From the NCBI GenBank assembly GCA_024196135.1, contig JAMQCK010000163.1, positions 1 to 46,291 on the forward strand: a stretch of 46,291 bases of DNA, given 5' to 3'. Numbering within the stretch: position 1 is the stretch's first letter; the number at the start of each line of letters is the position of its first letter. Origin of the DNA: Pleurotus ostreatus/Saccharomyces cerevisiae fusant. Taxonomy: Eukaryota; Opisthokonta. The translations under genes and the position numbers were made by a program. Of the stretch, positions 30,624 to 41,433 are shown in pieces. The notes below the pieces were generated by a model. The model was not told the DNA's origin, searched no databases, and saw nothing but the letters and a program-made list of their open reading frames with translations.

Positions 30624-32494
30624 GTGTCTTGTCAGTGCTGCTGAATGCACCAACCGTCGTTTCGGTCGCTGCCATGTAGCGCTCGCGATGGATCGGTACT
30701 GTGGACGCGGCTCGGCGCCTGTCGGTCGAAGATGACGACATCGTCCTTGACTTGGGCTCGGTCATCTCTACCGCAGGGCGCGCGAGCTCTACTACCTGCA
30801 GCCTCGCAATTACGTTCTGCGGCGTCCTCGTCGGGTTCAGCGGGGGACGACCGTGCGCGTCAACATCTGACGGTCTAGGTGGTCATTCAGGCGGCGACGA
30901 AGCGAACCATGAGTCTCTCAGTCTATCTGCAGGTTGACTAGGCTGGTGCTCATCGATCGGTGGGTGGGCTGTAGTTTGCAGGGATAGGTCTACGTTGCGG
31001 CGAATACGAAGAGGCAGCTCGGCGACTCGACTATCGCTACGTAGGTAGGTGAGTAGATACGCCTGTATCGTTTCGCTATATGTAAATATACTTTCGTTGT
31101 AAATCGTTCGGGTGTCTTGTCAGTCGAACGCTAGTGAGCATGGCTATCTGAAGGATACGGAGAGAAAGACCTGGCTGACGGCCGCGTATGATCTCGCGAC
31201 TTCGACTGGTTGGACTTGGAGCGTAAGGTGCTCCATTGTCAAGCGCTGGATTTTGGTCGTGTCGACGCTGTGCATGTTGGGGGTTGCGAGAGAGGCTGAC
31301 TAGTCGTGTATGCATCTTGTCGCAGCGTCTGCAGGCAGCTGTAAGTCTACGTCTCATCGGAGCGTAGAACACTACGCTCACATGCTCGATAGGTCTGCCG
31401 TCCGTGCGCATGGCTGCTGAGTGAAGGATCGCCTTCGTGGTAGATGCTGGGCGTGCTCCTCGTGCATCTGCTAAGCCCTGTGGACGCGCCGACCGGAGGG
31501 CAAGCGTTCGACTCATCGAAGGGCAAGTCACCGCATGCAAGAATCTAGTCGACAAGGCAGCCTTTGGGTGAAGAACTCGATGGCGTAGGACTAGAAGGTA
31601 TATGCCGCATTCGCCATGGTGATTACTCGAGCGTTGATGAGACGAAGATCGCTGATGAGCGTGCTGTAGGAGCGTCGGATCTGCGAGCATGTGCAGGAGA
31701 GCGAAGGCCGGAATAGCGTGGAAGATCGGCGCCGGTGCGAAGGTCTGACTCCTGGCCTGTGAAGCTGGCAAGGCGCTTACGAACGCAATGATGCATCAAG
31801 AAAGCTGGGCGTCGTACAATGCGGCCCTATAGTCAAGGGCTCAGGGCGCTGTCTCCGCGAACCGTTACTATTCTCTCTATGGTCGGACCTCTTTCTGCGT
31901 TTGCGGGCTGTGCTCGGGTAAGCTCCAAGGTGCTGGAGGATGTTGTGTGCGGTCGTAAGCAGTGCGTTCTCGTCCTCTTGCGAAGCCGTCCGACGCTGAC
32001 CTCAATCCCAGGCGTGATTGTGAACATGGGGATCGTTCGCTCATCCGAATTAATGGTACCCTGAATCTCTGTAATGAAGACCCCCGAAGAAATTGCACGC
32101 CTCGTGGGGGTGTCTGCGGACTGAAAGGGGAACGTGTGACGGCTGGTCCGGGCTCATTGTTCGTTAAGTCACGCGAATTTCGCGACCGTGATTATAAGGC
32201 TATTGGGTGCGCTTTTCCTCTCGTACAAGTTATATACTGGCTCTAATCCCGACGCAGAATATGCTTACCGAGTCTGAACGCGACCTGATCGGCGGAAGAG
32301 CGTGAATGAGCGAAATTCGTAAATGATGGCTGATAAACAATGCTAAACACGGCGGGGTGTTGTTCGCGTGGTCTTCCCTTTTCGTCCTTCTTCAGATTCC
32401 ATCGCAACCGACCTTTCTGTCTTCTTTCCTCGCTCTCACCGCTCGCATCCACCGACCAGGGCATCATTGGAACACCGAGCTTGACATACTGAAG
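30624..32494. other. Region with coding-like remnants downstream of the membrane gene
   Basis: One plus-strand frame reads LLNAPTVVSVAAM, TAG (30677-30679), then RSRWIGTVDAARRLSVEDDD, which looks like a coding exon broken by a stop. Another short open piece at 31112-31303 includes DTERKTWLTAAYDLATSTGW. The long minus-strand frame at 31771-31076 looks spurious. The last few hundred bases are upstream sequence of the 32495 gene. Confidence 0.4.
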
Positions 32495-34675
32495 ATGAAT
32501 GCCCTAGAGGACTGGTGCGTGCCAATACCCTCTGCCACCGATGTCTTTCTGATTTTTCCCGCAGCTTTATATCGCACAAAGACGTCGGGGGCTTCTACGC
32601 CAAGGAAGTCAAGCGCCACTTTGCCCCGTTCCTCACCCCGCCGAGTTCACCGTCGTTCAACCAACACCCAACGCCATCGTCTACCGCGGTCGACTCACCC
32701 CCGAACGTCGTGTCTCCTTGCACTCCCGCATCCGACCAAAGCACGCCAGTCTACACCGGCACGCATCTTTCACAGGACGCGGACGATGTCAAGACGGGCG
32801 AGGCCTCAAAGAAAGATGACGAAGGCAAGGGCATGAACGAGGATAAGGATGAGGATGCGGATGCAGAAGGCGAAGTCGACGACGGCGAGTGGATCCCAGC
32901 GACTCAAGGTGGCCAGCTGCCATCGACGACACTTGAAGAATACTCCCTGCAACACGCCCTCCCGCCATCCTCCCCCAGTCCCGCAGTGCCTCCAGCATAC
33001 AACGCGACACATACGGAGACCTCCCGCACTCGGCCCGTCATTGACGACGCGTCAAACGCCCACCAACATCACCACAATGCCGCTTACATCGCTCGTACCG
33101 ATTGCGCCGACCTTCTAGTAGACTCCATCGACGCTGGGAGCGACGACCCGCAAAGGCAAGTCCATTATGAGCATCGTATAGGTCAGTCATCTGACCGTTT
33201 CTCACAGTCAACCAGCCGTTGCCGATCACGGTGCTGCCGTCGTCGCCGACGCCACTTTGGACGCGTTGAACACCGTCGATGTCCTTAACGCGGGTACGCA
33301 CGGGGATCAAGGAAATGCGGGGAGCTTCGCGCCCTTTACAAACTTCGACATCTTCTCGCCGGATCTGCCTCTCGACCCTAGCTCATGGACGGCGACTCAG
33401 CCTGAGCTTTACGCCGAAGTCTCACCTGCGTATTCCACCTCGCGCCGATCGCCCTACTCTTTTACGGAAAAGGATCTATTCAGATACAATGCGTGCGATG
33501 CGCTCGGTAGTCTGCAGTCCTTCGGCGCCCAGCACGGCAGCGGAGGCGCGTTTTCCGATCCTCGATACGACTACGCTCAACAGGTCGCTATGAACGAGCC
33601 TCGCGCAGACGCCCAAGTGATTACTTTCGGGAGCGACCTTCTGAGCGCGTCAGGCTCCCATCACACGAGCGGCTGGATGGTATCGAGGCCCATGTATCCC
33701 CATCCATCGAACTACGCAATGTCATCGTCCTCTCGCGGCACCCAATTCACCGACAGCCAAACGCAGGGCAACACATCCTCCGGATTCACAACTGAAGCGT
33801 CTGCATCGTCGAGTCGGACTCCTGCCCCAGCGAGACCATTGCAGCGCAAGCGCAAGGCGCAGGCCGGGGCGGAAGGGCATGGCCCAGCCAAGCAAGTGAG
33901 GACGACCGAAGCAGGTCGTCGACTATACCCTCGTAACGCACAAGCGTCCTCGCGTCCCCCACAACCTACTGTCTTGGCTCCGCCGCCGCCCGAGTACACT
34001 CGCGGCGGTACTAGGCTAGGGTGTTGGCAAACACAGTCAGCAGCCGTACCCTCCCGCCTCCCAGCTAATGCGGCAAACACGCAAGGCTCTTCGAATCTCC
34101 TCGCTTCCATAACCCATGTACCAGCTTCCACCGCACCCTCGACTTCGTCTGCACATGCGGCCTTCGCCTTGCCCTATAATTTTGGCCTCATAGGCGCCTC
34201 GGTGGCGCCGCCAGTTGGACATATCCAGCGCAATCCCAATGCGACGGTCATTTGCGAGTGGAGTATGCCTAACGGCGAAATTTGCGGTCACCGATACTCG
34301 CAAAATGTTATGAAAAATTGGGCCATGCGAAAGGAGATAGCCGACCACCTGAGCGTTCACAAGAAGTGGAACTTGATAGACAACTATGGGGTGGAATACG
34401 ATGCGGAGGGAAACTTGAGGTGGGGAACGGGGCGCAAGGCATTGGCGCTCAAGGAAGGGGAGGCGCTGCCGACGCGCCAAGAAGACACTCGTGAGTACCC
34501 AATCGTTTGCCGGATGCCGAGGCCGGACGGGACGCGCTGCGTTCTACGAAGTGGAAAGGAGACTTTGAGGCACGATGGATTGGCAGAGCACGTGTACTCG
34601 CAACATTACGGCATGAAGCGAAAGAGGCAGACAGTGCAGAAGGGAAGGGGAAGTGCGAAGAGCGCTAGTAGATAG
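32495..34675 (+). CDS. Zinc-finger-like orphan protein, paired C-x9-C fingers (member 1)
   Basis: Exons 32495-32514, 32565-33155 and 33208-34675 give 692 residues. Intron 2 has a GC donor in perfect context (AG|GCAAGT) and is needed to join the two open frames. Domains in order: N-terminal segment FISHKDVGGFYAKEVKRHFA; an acidic stretch near 111-133 with DADAEGEVDDGEW; a long Ser/Pro-rich disordered middle with a basic patch (RPLQRKRKAQAG); and two C-terminal finger-like modules. Module 1 has Cys553, Cys563, His584, His588; module 2 has Cys638, Cys648, His665, His670. A basic end (MKRKRQTVQKGRG) follows. The layout suggests a nuclear DNA- or RNA-binding regulator. A relative with the same acidic motif and the same spacing of the first module is at 37924-39323. 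I know no named family with this spacing. Confidence 0.78.
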
Positions 34676-35329
34676 CCCATCTTCCATGGTGTGCACGCGA
34701 CTCCAGGAGCTTTCGTGCATACCGAGGGAGCTCGCAACTGCGATACCCTAGTTGTAGCCATTGACGTCCTTGTACAATTTCCTTCTTCAATCAATCTCAC
34801 TGGACTGGATTTAGTTGGAATTGTTGAGTGACGCGCTTCGACTTCAATTAGCTCTTGTACAAGCTGGATGGACAATGGATTGAGGTATGAGGCAATCAGG
34901 AATGAGCTAGACCGTGGTGCGCGCGAGGTTTCTCATTCCGACCTGAGACCGCCCATCGGGCGCCTTTCATTATCAACCCTTGCTCGTCTTATATCAGCTC
35001 CGCCTGACGAGACCCAGAGCGATGCTCAATGAACGTGATTCGTATGTTATCAATTCAGTTCAAGGCTAGTATATGACACCGAGACTCCTTCGGGCCCAAG
35101 GCGGACTGGCGCGAGGCATGCAAGGTGTGAACATCGCGCGAATCGTATGCGGACCTCGTTAGCCTGAGCGCTCAAAGATTTCTGTACGTTGGAAGCCATG
35201 AGCTACGTCGAGGTATGCATCGGTAAAAAGAACGTTGTAGGTGCTCGTATAAGAGGGCAGCATCGCTGATCGTCGTCGAAATCCACCCCTCTCATCAAAA
35301 CCGCCCAGTACCCCACCTACATCGCTCAT
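34676..35329. other. Intergenic region with the GFA gene promoter
   Basis: It contains the 3' flank of the zinc-finger-like gene and a TATA box near 35248. No coding signal is seen. Confidence 0.45.
35248..35253 (+). promoter_or_regulatory. TATA box of the GFA-domain gene
   Basis: TATAAG lies 82 nt before the ATG at 35330, a typical distance with a short 5' UTR. Confidence 0.5.
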
Positions 35330-35900
35330 ATGGCCAACAATACCGCCATTGAGAAAACTCAATCTCACTTCCCTCTCGCTGGACTCGCGAGCGACGGCTG
35401 GTCCACGGAGGATGAGGCAACGGCGACCTGCTTCTGCGGCACTGTCCAACTGTCATTCGTGAGTTTTTTAGTCCCGCATCGCAATGCTTCTCATCTCGGC
35501 GCCCCAGCCCACCTCCCCGCCCGGCCTCGTCGACAGCTTCGTCTGCAACTGCGCCGACTGCCACAAGATCACCGCCTCCATGTTCGCCTCCAATTTCACC
35601 GTCGACAACGCGTACCTCAAGCACCTCCGCGGCAAGGAGAGGCTCAGCGTGTTCGGGCAGTCCAGGACCATCGCTCGCGGGCACAAGATGACGAACTACT
35701 TCTGCTCGGTTTGCGGGACGTTGATGTATCGCGTGGGCGAGGGGTTCCCGGGGCAGAGTATCTTGAGGATTGGGACGGTGGATGATTTTGCGCTGCATGA
35801 GACCAAGCTGCGGCCGAGGAAGGAGCTATTTGTGAAGGAGAGAGTATCGTGGTTCACGGGTGTGGAAGGGGTGGAGAAGTTTGAGGATATGGGCGCGTAG
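35330..35900 (+). CDS. GFA/CENP-V-type zinc-binding enzyme
   Basis: Exons 35330-35458 and 35508-35900 (intron 49 nt, donor GTGAGT) give 173 residues. The GFA fold's zinc ligands are visible in order: CFCGT (Cys34, Cys36), CNCADCHKI (Cys56, Cys58, Cys61) and YFCSVCGTLMYR (Cys109, Cys112). The family includes glutathione-dependent formaldehyde-activating enzyme (Gfa), which catalyses formation of S-hydroxymethylglutathione, but most fungal members have no proven substrate, so only the fold is certain. Length is normal for a single GFA domain. No targeting signal is seen, so it is probably cytosolic. It is flanked by the two paired-finger genes with no evident functional link. Confidence 0.92.
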
Positions 35901-37872
35901 GAAGAGATGACATGATGGAGCAGACAGGAGGAAATGGGATGAAGGGATTATAATCATATGCTTACCGTAGGTAAAAATATTTGGGCACAGATATAGGTGT
36001 GATATAGGTGGACAATACTCCAGAGCAGCGTGTCCGGGCGCACGTCGCGAGCGCAGGATGGGGCTAGTGAATGCGTGACGGCGAAGGTCAGGAAGGTTTC
36101 AATTTTTGAGTTCCAAAGATATGAGTGGATTCAGTTTCCAATGGAGTCGAATATCAGAGATTTGCGACCACGGCGTCGCAGATTGGAACGCTATCGAGAT
36201 ATAGTCCTGACAAGGAGCTCCGAGCGATCCTATCGGCATTTACCGTAAACTTCCCACGCTCTATCGGGCGCTTGACGATGAGCCTGTCCTTCCGCGACGA
36301 TGCCTTCTAAAGACCATCAGAACTTCAAACACGAGCTTTCTCCTCTACCACCTGGGACTTCCGATAACAGAGCGGAATGACTCCCACATCCCATCAACCT
36401 GAAGTACAGGTCGAGCGAATGCGCTAGCGTAACCGACATGCAGCGTGTCGTCCGTTCTGCGCATAATTGGTGGATTACCTGACGCTCTTGGGACTGCATA
36501 GGAGAGGAGGAGGTCTCGCCATACTAGGTACGTCGCAAGCTTTCTGCCCGCAAGGATTGGACCTCATGAGCAATGTAGGGTGATCGGTTGCATGCAGAGT
36601 GACCGACGCGCCAGTCGTCGATCTTACGGCTCGAAAGGTTACCATCACAGGTTTCTCCCAGGGCGTGAAAGAGCCCTAGACTCAGTCTGATGTCCTTCCT
36701 CCATGTACAAGCCGCACTATTCACCGATCGGCGAGAACACCCACGCCACTGTCGCCGTCGAAGAAAGCTATCTTGCGTTGCTCTCAAGTGAACTCGCGCC
36801 TTCGAGCTCTTCGCCATACCCTTCACCAACCTGCAATCATCTGAAGCACCAGGCGGGCGCCTCGCAGCACGAAGTTCATCGTGTGGTACGTCTGGCTTGT
36901 CCATCTGCGTGTTGATCTGCGTGTTGACTACTCTTCAAGGCGTTTCCTTCGTCTGAAGACCGGAGAGGGTGTAGCGCATCCCCGAAACGCACCTTATGGC
37001 CGGCGCGTTTCTATCAGTCCCCGGCGCCCATTTGATCTTCACCTCCAACGCCCAGCTTTACACAGCCCGAAGGAGGGTCCCTCGAGTGTACTCCGTAGCG
37101 GGTGATGGTCGTCGCACAGTCTCAAACTGGTCATATAGGTCAAAATCGCTCGAGACCTGTGTAAGCCGAGGTGAGTTAGTGAGTAGCTAGGCCCTGCAAT
37201 CGTACTGTACATTGCGAAGTATATGTTTTCCCTCCCTCTGGTTGTTGTAAAGGGTGTGAGCGCGTTCCATGCCATTCCGTATGATGGGACGGGTTGGGAT
37301 GCGCGAAAACCTCGCTCCGAATTGTAAGTACGCTGCACTCAAGCGCGCGTGAAAAGCATGCTAATGTTCTTCAGAACCGAGAGTCGATAACCTTGTCGGG
37401 CGCTGTTGGCAGCGCCTGAATCTGCGACGCTCTACGATTCAGTCGTGGCAAGGATTCAAGGAGCGCCCCGACAGGGGAACCAGAGCGGAAGAAGTCAACT
37501 CAGCAGAGCCGGGGGTTGCTCGTCGAACGTCACCCGCCACCGCAAACGAAGGAGGTCTGGAGTGTATTTTCTCTCCAAAACTAAAACCTAATGCTAGATC
37601 GGAACCAGCCCTCTTGAACGTGGTGCTAACGTGACCGGACCATCGAAAGCCAGTCGCGGATGTGACCAGGGGGTAGGTAAACAGCGATCAACATAGCCGT
37701 TTATATCGGTAATTTCCGTGTGTTTGTTCTGCCTTTCTACACTCACATACGCCTGCTTTCCTCCTCCCTTCCTCGCCGCCGATAGCACTGGATTGCTCTC
37801 ATCCGGTGTGTGAAGCCTTCGAATATTGATAGCGCGTGACTTCGGGTGGCGAAGTCGTTATACACATTCGAG
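35901..37872. other. Long intergenic region, nothing convincing
   Basis: About 2 kb between the GFA gene and the second finger gene. Short frames exist on both strands (for example minus 36904-36524) without domains, splice chains or biased composition. It may include decayed sequence. Confidence 0.4.
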
Positions 37873-37922
37873 GTGCGTGGTCGATACACTTGTCTTTCAA
37901 CGGCCTCTGACACATCTTTCAG
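37873..37922 (+). other. Probable 5' UTR intron of the 37924 gene
   Basis: A 50-nt segment with donor GTGCGT, a CTGAC branch and acceptor TTTCAG ends one base before the ATG at 37924. The frame is open across it but has no upstream ATG, which supports a UTR intron. Confidence 0.5.
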
Positions 37923-37923
37923 C

Positions 37924-39323
37924 ATGATTCATTCCGAGGATAATTCGTCCTCGCCGTACGCGGATTGGGAGGACCTCCAGCGATGGAGCGGTGGAGGAGA
38001 GCGGACGTCGCCCATTCATACGTCGGCCTCGTCGACCGCGGTCGGTACGCCGCTGACAGCGACCACCAAGACTTTCTACCAGCCGGGAAAGAACATCACG
38101 GACTGCGCGCTCGATGCGAGTGCCAAGGCCGCGGCAGTTGGAGAGGATGAAGACATGGACGTCGACGCGGAAGGCGAGGAAGATGACGGCGAGTATGTGA
38201 CGATGGCGGTGGTAAGTCTCGACGAGAACGACGTCGACGCGGAGGGCGAGAAAGATGACGGCGAGTACATAACGGTGGCGAGCTTTGACCGCGACAAGGA
38301 TGGCATGGCGCAGGGCACCGCGCATCTTTATTCGAATACTCCGATACCCTCCCAGGATCACAACGCCACCGCCGCGAACACGTCAAGCATCGCCGACGTC
38401 GCTCTCGACAATGGGAACGGCACCGACGTTGACCTCGAGGCCTCGTTCCAGTACGGGTAAGTTCTACCTTATCTCTTTCAGACGCACATCTAATCTATCC
38501 CCGAAGGGCTCGCGATAGCGGACATGAGGCTTCAGGAGCTTGCGCGGCATTTGCCCAGGCTTTGGCGGGCGACTTGACGTCGTCAATATTCTCTCCGTGG
38601 ACGAAGGAAGACCTCCAGCCGATCTTGGACAATGACACGCTTCAGGCATGGCGCGCCGACAAAGGCGATCTCCCGAAAGACTTCGCTTTTGATCATCCTA
38701 CCGAGTCAATGGCTATGGACGCTCTCATGTCAGAGCATGAGAACCTTCAAGGCAATGCACACTTTGACGTCCGACCAGCCCTCGGAGAGGTCGGCAATCT
38801 ATCTGCTGCGCCGTCGAACGATCACTCGAACAAGACGATGGAGCTCGAGGACTACGCTCCCGCACCTACGACCTCGACCTTGACTACCTTCACGTCTACT
38901 AACGCGACGTACGACCTGCCCGAGGGGACGGCGCCTGCTTCGACCTCTGTACCTGCTCACGCTCCAGTTATGCACCAACCTGTATACAAATGCGGGCACC
39001 TCGACGCGAACGATCAGAAATGCGGCCACCCCTTCGGAGTCAACATCAACCGAAACCAGTCCATGCGCGACATCGTCAAGGAGCATATCCGCGAGATGCA
39101 TCTCAAGCCTGCCGTCGCTGCGATGCTGGGACGGCCCTTGAAGAAGATTGCCTACGCCGAGGTCAATCAGACCAGGATCGAGTGCAGGCTGACGTGGCCG
39201 ACGATGGCCAATGCTCCGTCGACGCGGAGACTGACTGGGGCGTGCGGCCAGATGCTCAAGTACAAATCAATGCTGGGGCATATCGACAAGCACTACGGAT
39301 ACCAGTCCGAGCGGCGCATGTAG
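37924..39323 (+). CDS. Zinc-finger-like orphan protein, paired C-x9-C fingers (member 2)
   Basis: Exons 37924-38456 and 38507-39323 give 449 residues; the 50-nt intron has a GTAAGT donor. The N-terminal half is acidic and includes two tandem copies of a DVDAEGE(E/K)DDGEY unit (about 79-124). The C-terminal part has two Cys/His modules: Cys340, Cys350, His371, His376 and Cys404, Cys424, His436, His440. Module 1 has exactly the spacing of member 1 (C-x9-C-x20-H); both also share CGH after the second Cys. Module 2 is longer between its cysteines. Basic residues near the end are few. It is probably a nuclear binding protein; its target is unknown. The product is shorter than member 1 mainly because the disordered middle is reduced. 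Confidence 0.78.
38158..38295 (+). repeat. Tandem duplication in the acidic region
   Basis: Two adjacent copies (38158-38229, 72 nt; 38230-38295, 66 nt) encode DVDAEGE-type acidic units. Copy 1 contains GGTGGTAAGT, a strong splice-donor sequence at 38212, which copy 2 does not have. Confidence 0.75.
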
Positions 39324-40133
39324 CGATAATCCCGCGGACCGCAAGCGGGGGCTTCGCAACGGTTTGGTAGTTGTAGGGTAATACGGAGTAGCCGAGGCTT
39401 TTGTGTACGATATTCGAATAGAGTATTGCAGATGTATGTAACATAAACGATTTCTGCCGCGATTATCTTGGGAAGAGCAGCTTGTTGCCTTCGAGGATTC
39501 GAACATGCGAGCGGTCGGGCAGTGGTCACGGTCACACGGACGACGCGTGACAGGCAAAACGGCGCTTGCTTTCGACCATTGCGAAGGTTCCACTCGTGTA
39601 CCATCGTCATCGTCGGTGGACGTCGCGGTGCAGCTAATTGCGCAACGATGGTCCGAAATCCATAAGACCCACGCGCGATGATCGCACAGGCTGCAAGATC
39701 GGCTGCGGTGGGTGCCAATGGATATCGACGTGCTCTGGAGACCTCTGTCTTCCGGAGGGATGTATTACGTGGGAACGCAGATCATACAAAGGGAACCCCG
39801 CATAGGCTTGCGGCCGGGCATATCTGGCGGATCACCGTGAGGTATGTCCGAATCGTGTATCAGGTGCATCGGACTGATAGACAGTCTCCTCAGTCTCCAG
39901 TTTGAAGCCCTCGACGCGATGGACGCCTCTCGACGCGTAGCTGCTACACTTCCGCGAGGGAGGCTACGCTCCACTGTCGTATGATACGACTGTCTGAGGG
40001 ACCCAGCGATACCCACAGCGACCCACCATGCCGCCGCCATAAAGGTCGACCTGGATTCGACGTCTTGCAGCAGCTCTTCACGACCCGTCTCTTCTAATAC
40101 GTTCTTCATTCTCTCGAATATTCGACTCCCGCT
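39324..40133. other. Intergenic region with no supported gene
   Basis: It holds the 3' flank of the finger gene and the upstream region of the secreted protein gene. Open frames on the minus strand (39718-39293) have no recognisable content. Confidence 0.4.
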
Positions 40134-40777
40134 ATGTTCGCTCAAGTCCTCGCTGTCGCTACCTTCGCGCTCGCCACGCTCTCTAACGCCGCGGCGCTCC
40201 CCAAGCGCGCAGTCACTGTCGATCCTGGGAAGGTAAGCGAGTCCTCTTGCTCTGCGAGGCTTTTATACTGAGGGTGCGACTACTGCAGTGGTACACGCTC
40301 TCTTGGGACGGCATGCAGTACCTCGACTCGACGAATAGCGTCCTCATGATCCAGCAGCACAACAGGTATGTTTTACACCCGCTGTAGTTATCCTCTTCGC
40401 CAACGTCGTCTTCCTAGCTTCGATGACCTCAACAATGGTGACGACAAGGGCGTCCGCTTCCGCTTCCCGGATGGCCTCCCTGGTGAGTCTTTTGATCCCT
40501 CCTTCCGTTGCGTACTGAACCCTTCTTAGGCAAGATCGTGTGCGAAGCCCACAACGACCACTTCGTCGGCCTCGCTGAGGGCTCCACGCCGGTCCTCAAC
40601 CAATTCGACACCTTCCAGAACGAGGACCGCGCCGCGACCGCCGAGGCGGGCGACAAGGGCATCATCATCCACTTCGGCGACAGCTACTACGGTCGCACGA
40701 ATGTCGATGGCAACCCGGTCTCGGAGAGCGAGGCGCAGGAGTGGGATGTCCGGGAGATCTCGATGGTCCCGCTTTGA
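40134..40777 (+). CDS. Small secreted protein of unknown function
   Basis: Exons 40134-40232, 40289-40365, 40418-40482 and 40530-40777, all with good signals, give 162 residues. The N-terminus FAQVLAVATFALATLSNAAA is a clear signal peptide, followed by LPKR, a likely Kex2 processing site near residue 25. The mature part is acidic, Asp/Gly-rich and has WYTLSWDGMQYLDSTN, HNDHFVGLAEGS and IHFGDSYYGRTNVDGNP. It has one cysteine, so it is not a cysteine-rich effector-type protein. Likely secreted to the wall or medium. I do not recognise the family; carbohydrate binding is possible but unproven. Confidence 0.8.
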
Positions 40778-41212
40778 GCGTGCTTAAGCGGAGGATATCG
40801 CGGCGAAGATGAATATTGAAGGAACGCCTACTAATTAATCTGTAAATTCGCTCATTCTTATTTATCTATCTATTTCTCGCGTGCTCTGCACTTTTAAGCG
40901 TGGGTCCAGTCGTCTTGCCTCGATTCGGGTGGACTGCTCTTGCTTCAATGAGGTGCCTTTCCTCCCTTGTTTTGTACGCATATGGCCTGCCTCTGGTCTC
41001 CCGCCCACTGTTAAATTGAGGGCGAGACGTGCTATTCCCATAAACTCGAGGTCAACGTTCATTGCTTGGAGGGTTGAACTGCCGCTACTGCCGCTGCTCG
41101 TGTGGTCTCCACGTGTCTCGGGTTCTCCCGTAACACGTGCGGCGGCATCTAACGTAACTGGTTCCGTCTTAACTTCAACCACCACGACAGAACGGTCGCC
41201 TCTGTGTCGATC

Positions 41213-41219
41213 TATATAA
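41213..41219 (+). promoter_or_regulatory. Upstream TATA box
   Basis: TATATAA within GATCTATATAAGCTATG. It lies 171 nt upstream of a second, very similar box and may be an alternative core promoter for the esterase gene. Confidence 0.35.
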
Positions 41220-41383
41220 GCTATGTCCTCAGCAATGTCCCACTCTACTTCCTGAACTGGACTCGGATGACCTGCAATGCCTAGGCAGTGAGCTGCTTAT
41301 TCGAACCCCACTCGCATGGCAACACGAGCAGCCGTAATCAGGATCGGCGATGGCAGCTGACCTGCATCGTGGCTCGAGAGGTC

Positions 41384-41390
41384 TATATAA
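41384..41390 (+). promoter_or_regulatory. Proximal TATA box of the carboxylesterase gene
   Basis: TATATAA within GGTCTATATAAGAGGCG lies 50 nt before the first ATG (41434) and 74 nt before the second (41458). That is compatible with a very short leader and favours the second ATG as the main start if transcription begins about 30 nt downstream. Confidence 0.5.
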
Positions 41391-41433
41391 GAGGCGCCCG
41401 GCCTAGCGACTTACTTCTTCCCCCTTGCTGACT

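Larger units (their letters stand above)
40778..41433. other. Intergenic region with the esterase promoter
   Basis: It contains two TATA boxes in nearly the same context (41213 and 41384). No coding signal is seen; a plus-strand frame at 40881-41219 lacks features. Confidence 0.5.

Noticed and set aside
31076..31771. 231-codon minus-strand open frame
   Set aside because: Low-complexity basic translation without domains; no promoter or homology signal recognised.
39490..39515. Minus-strand GTTCGAATCC matching a tRNA B-box
   Set aside because: The flanking bases do not form a T-stem, and no A-box or acceptor stem of the right spacing is present.
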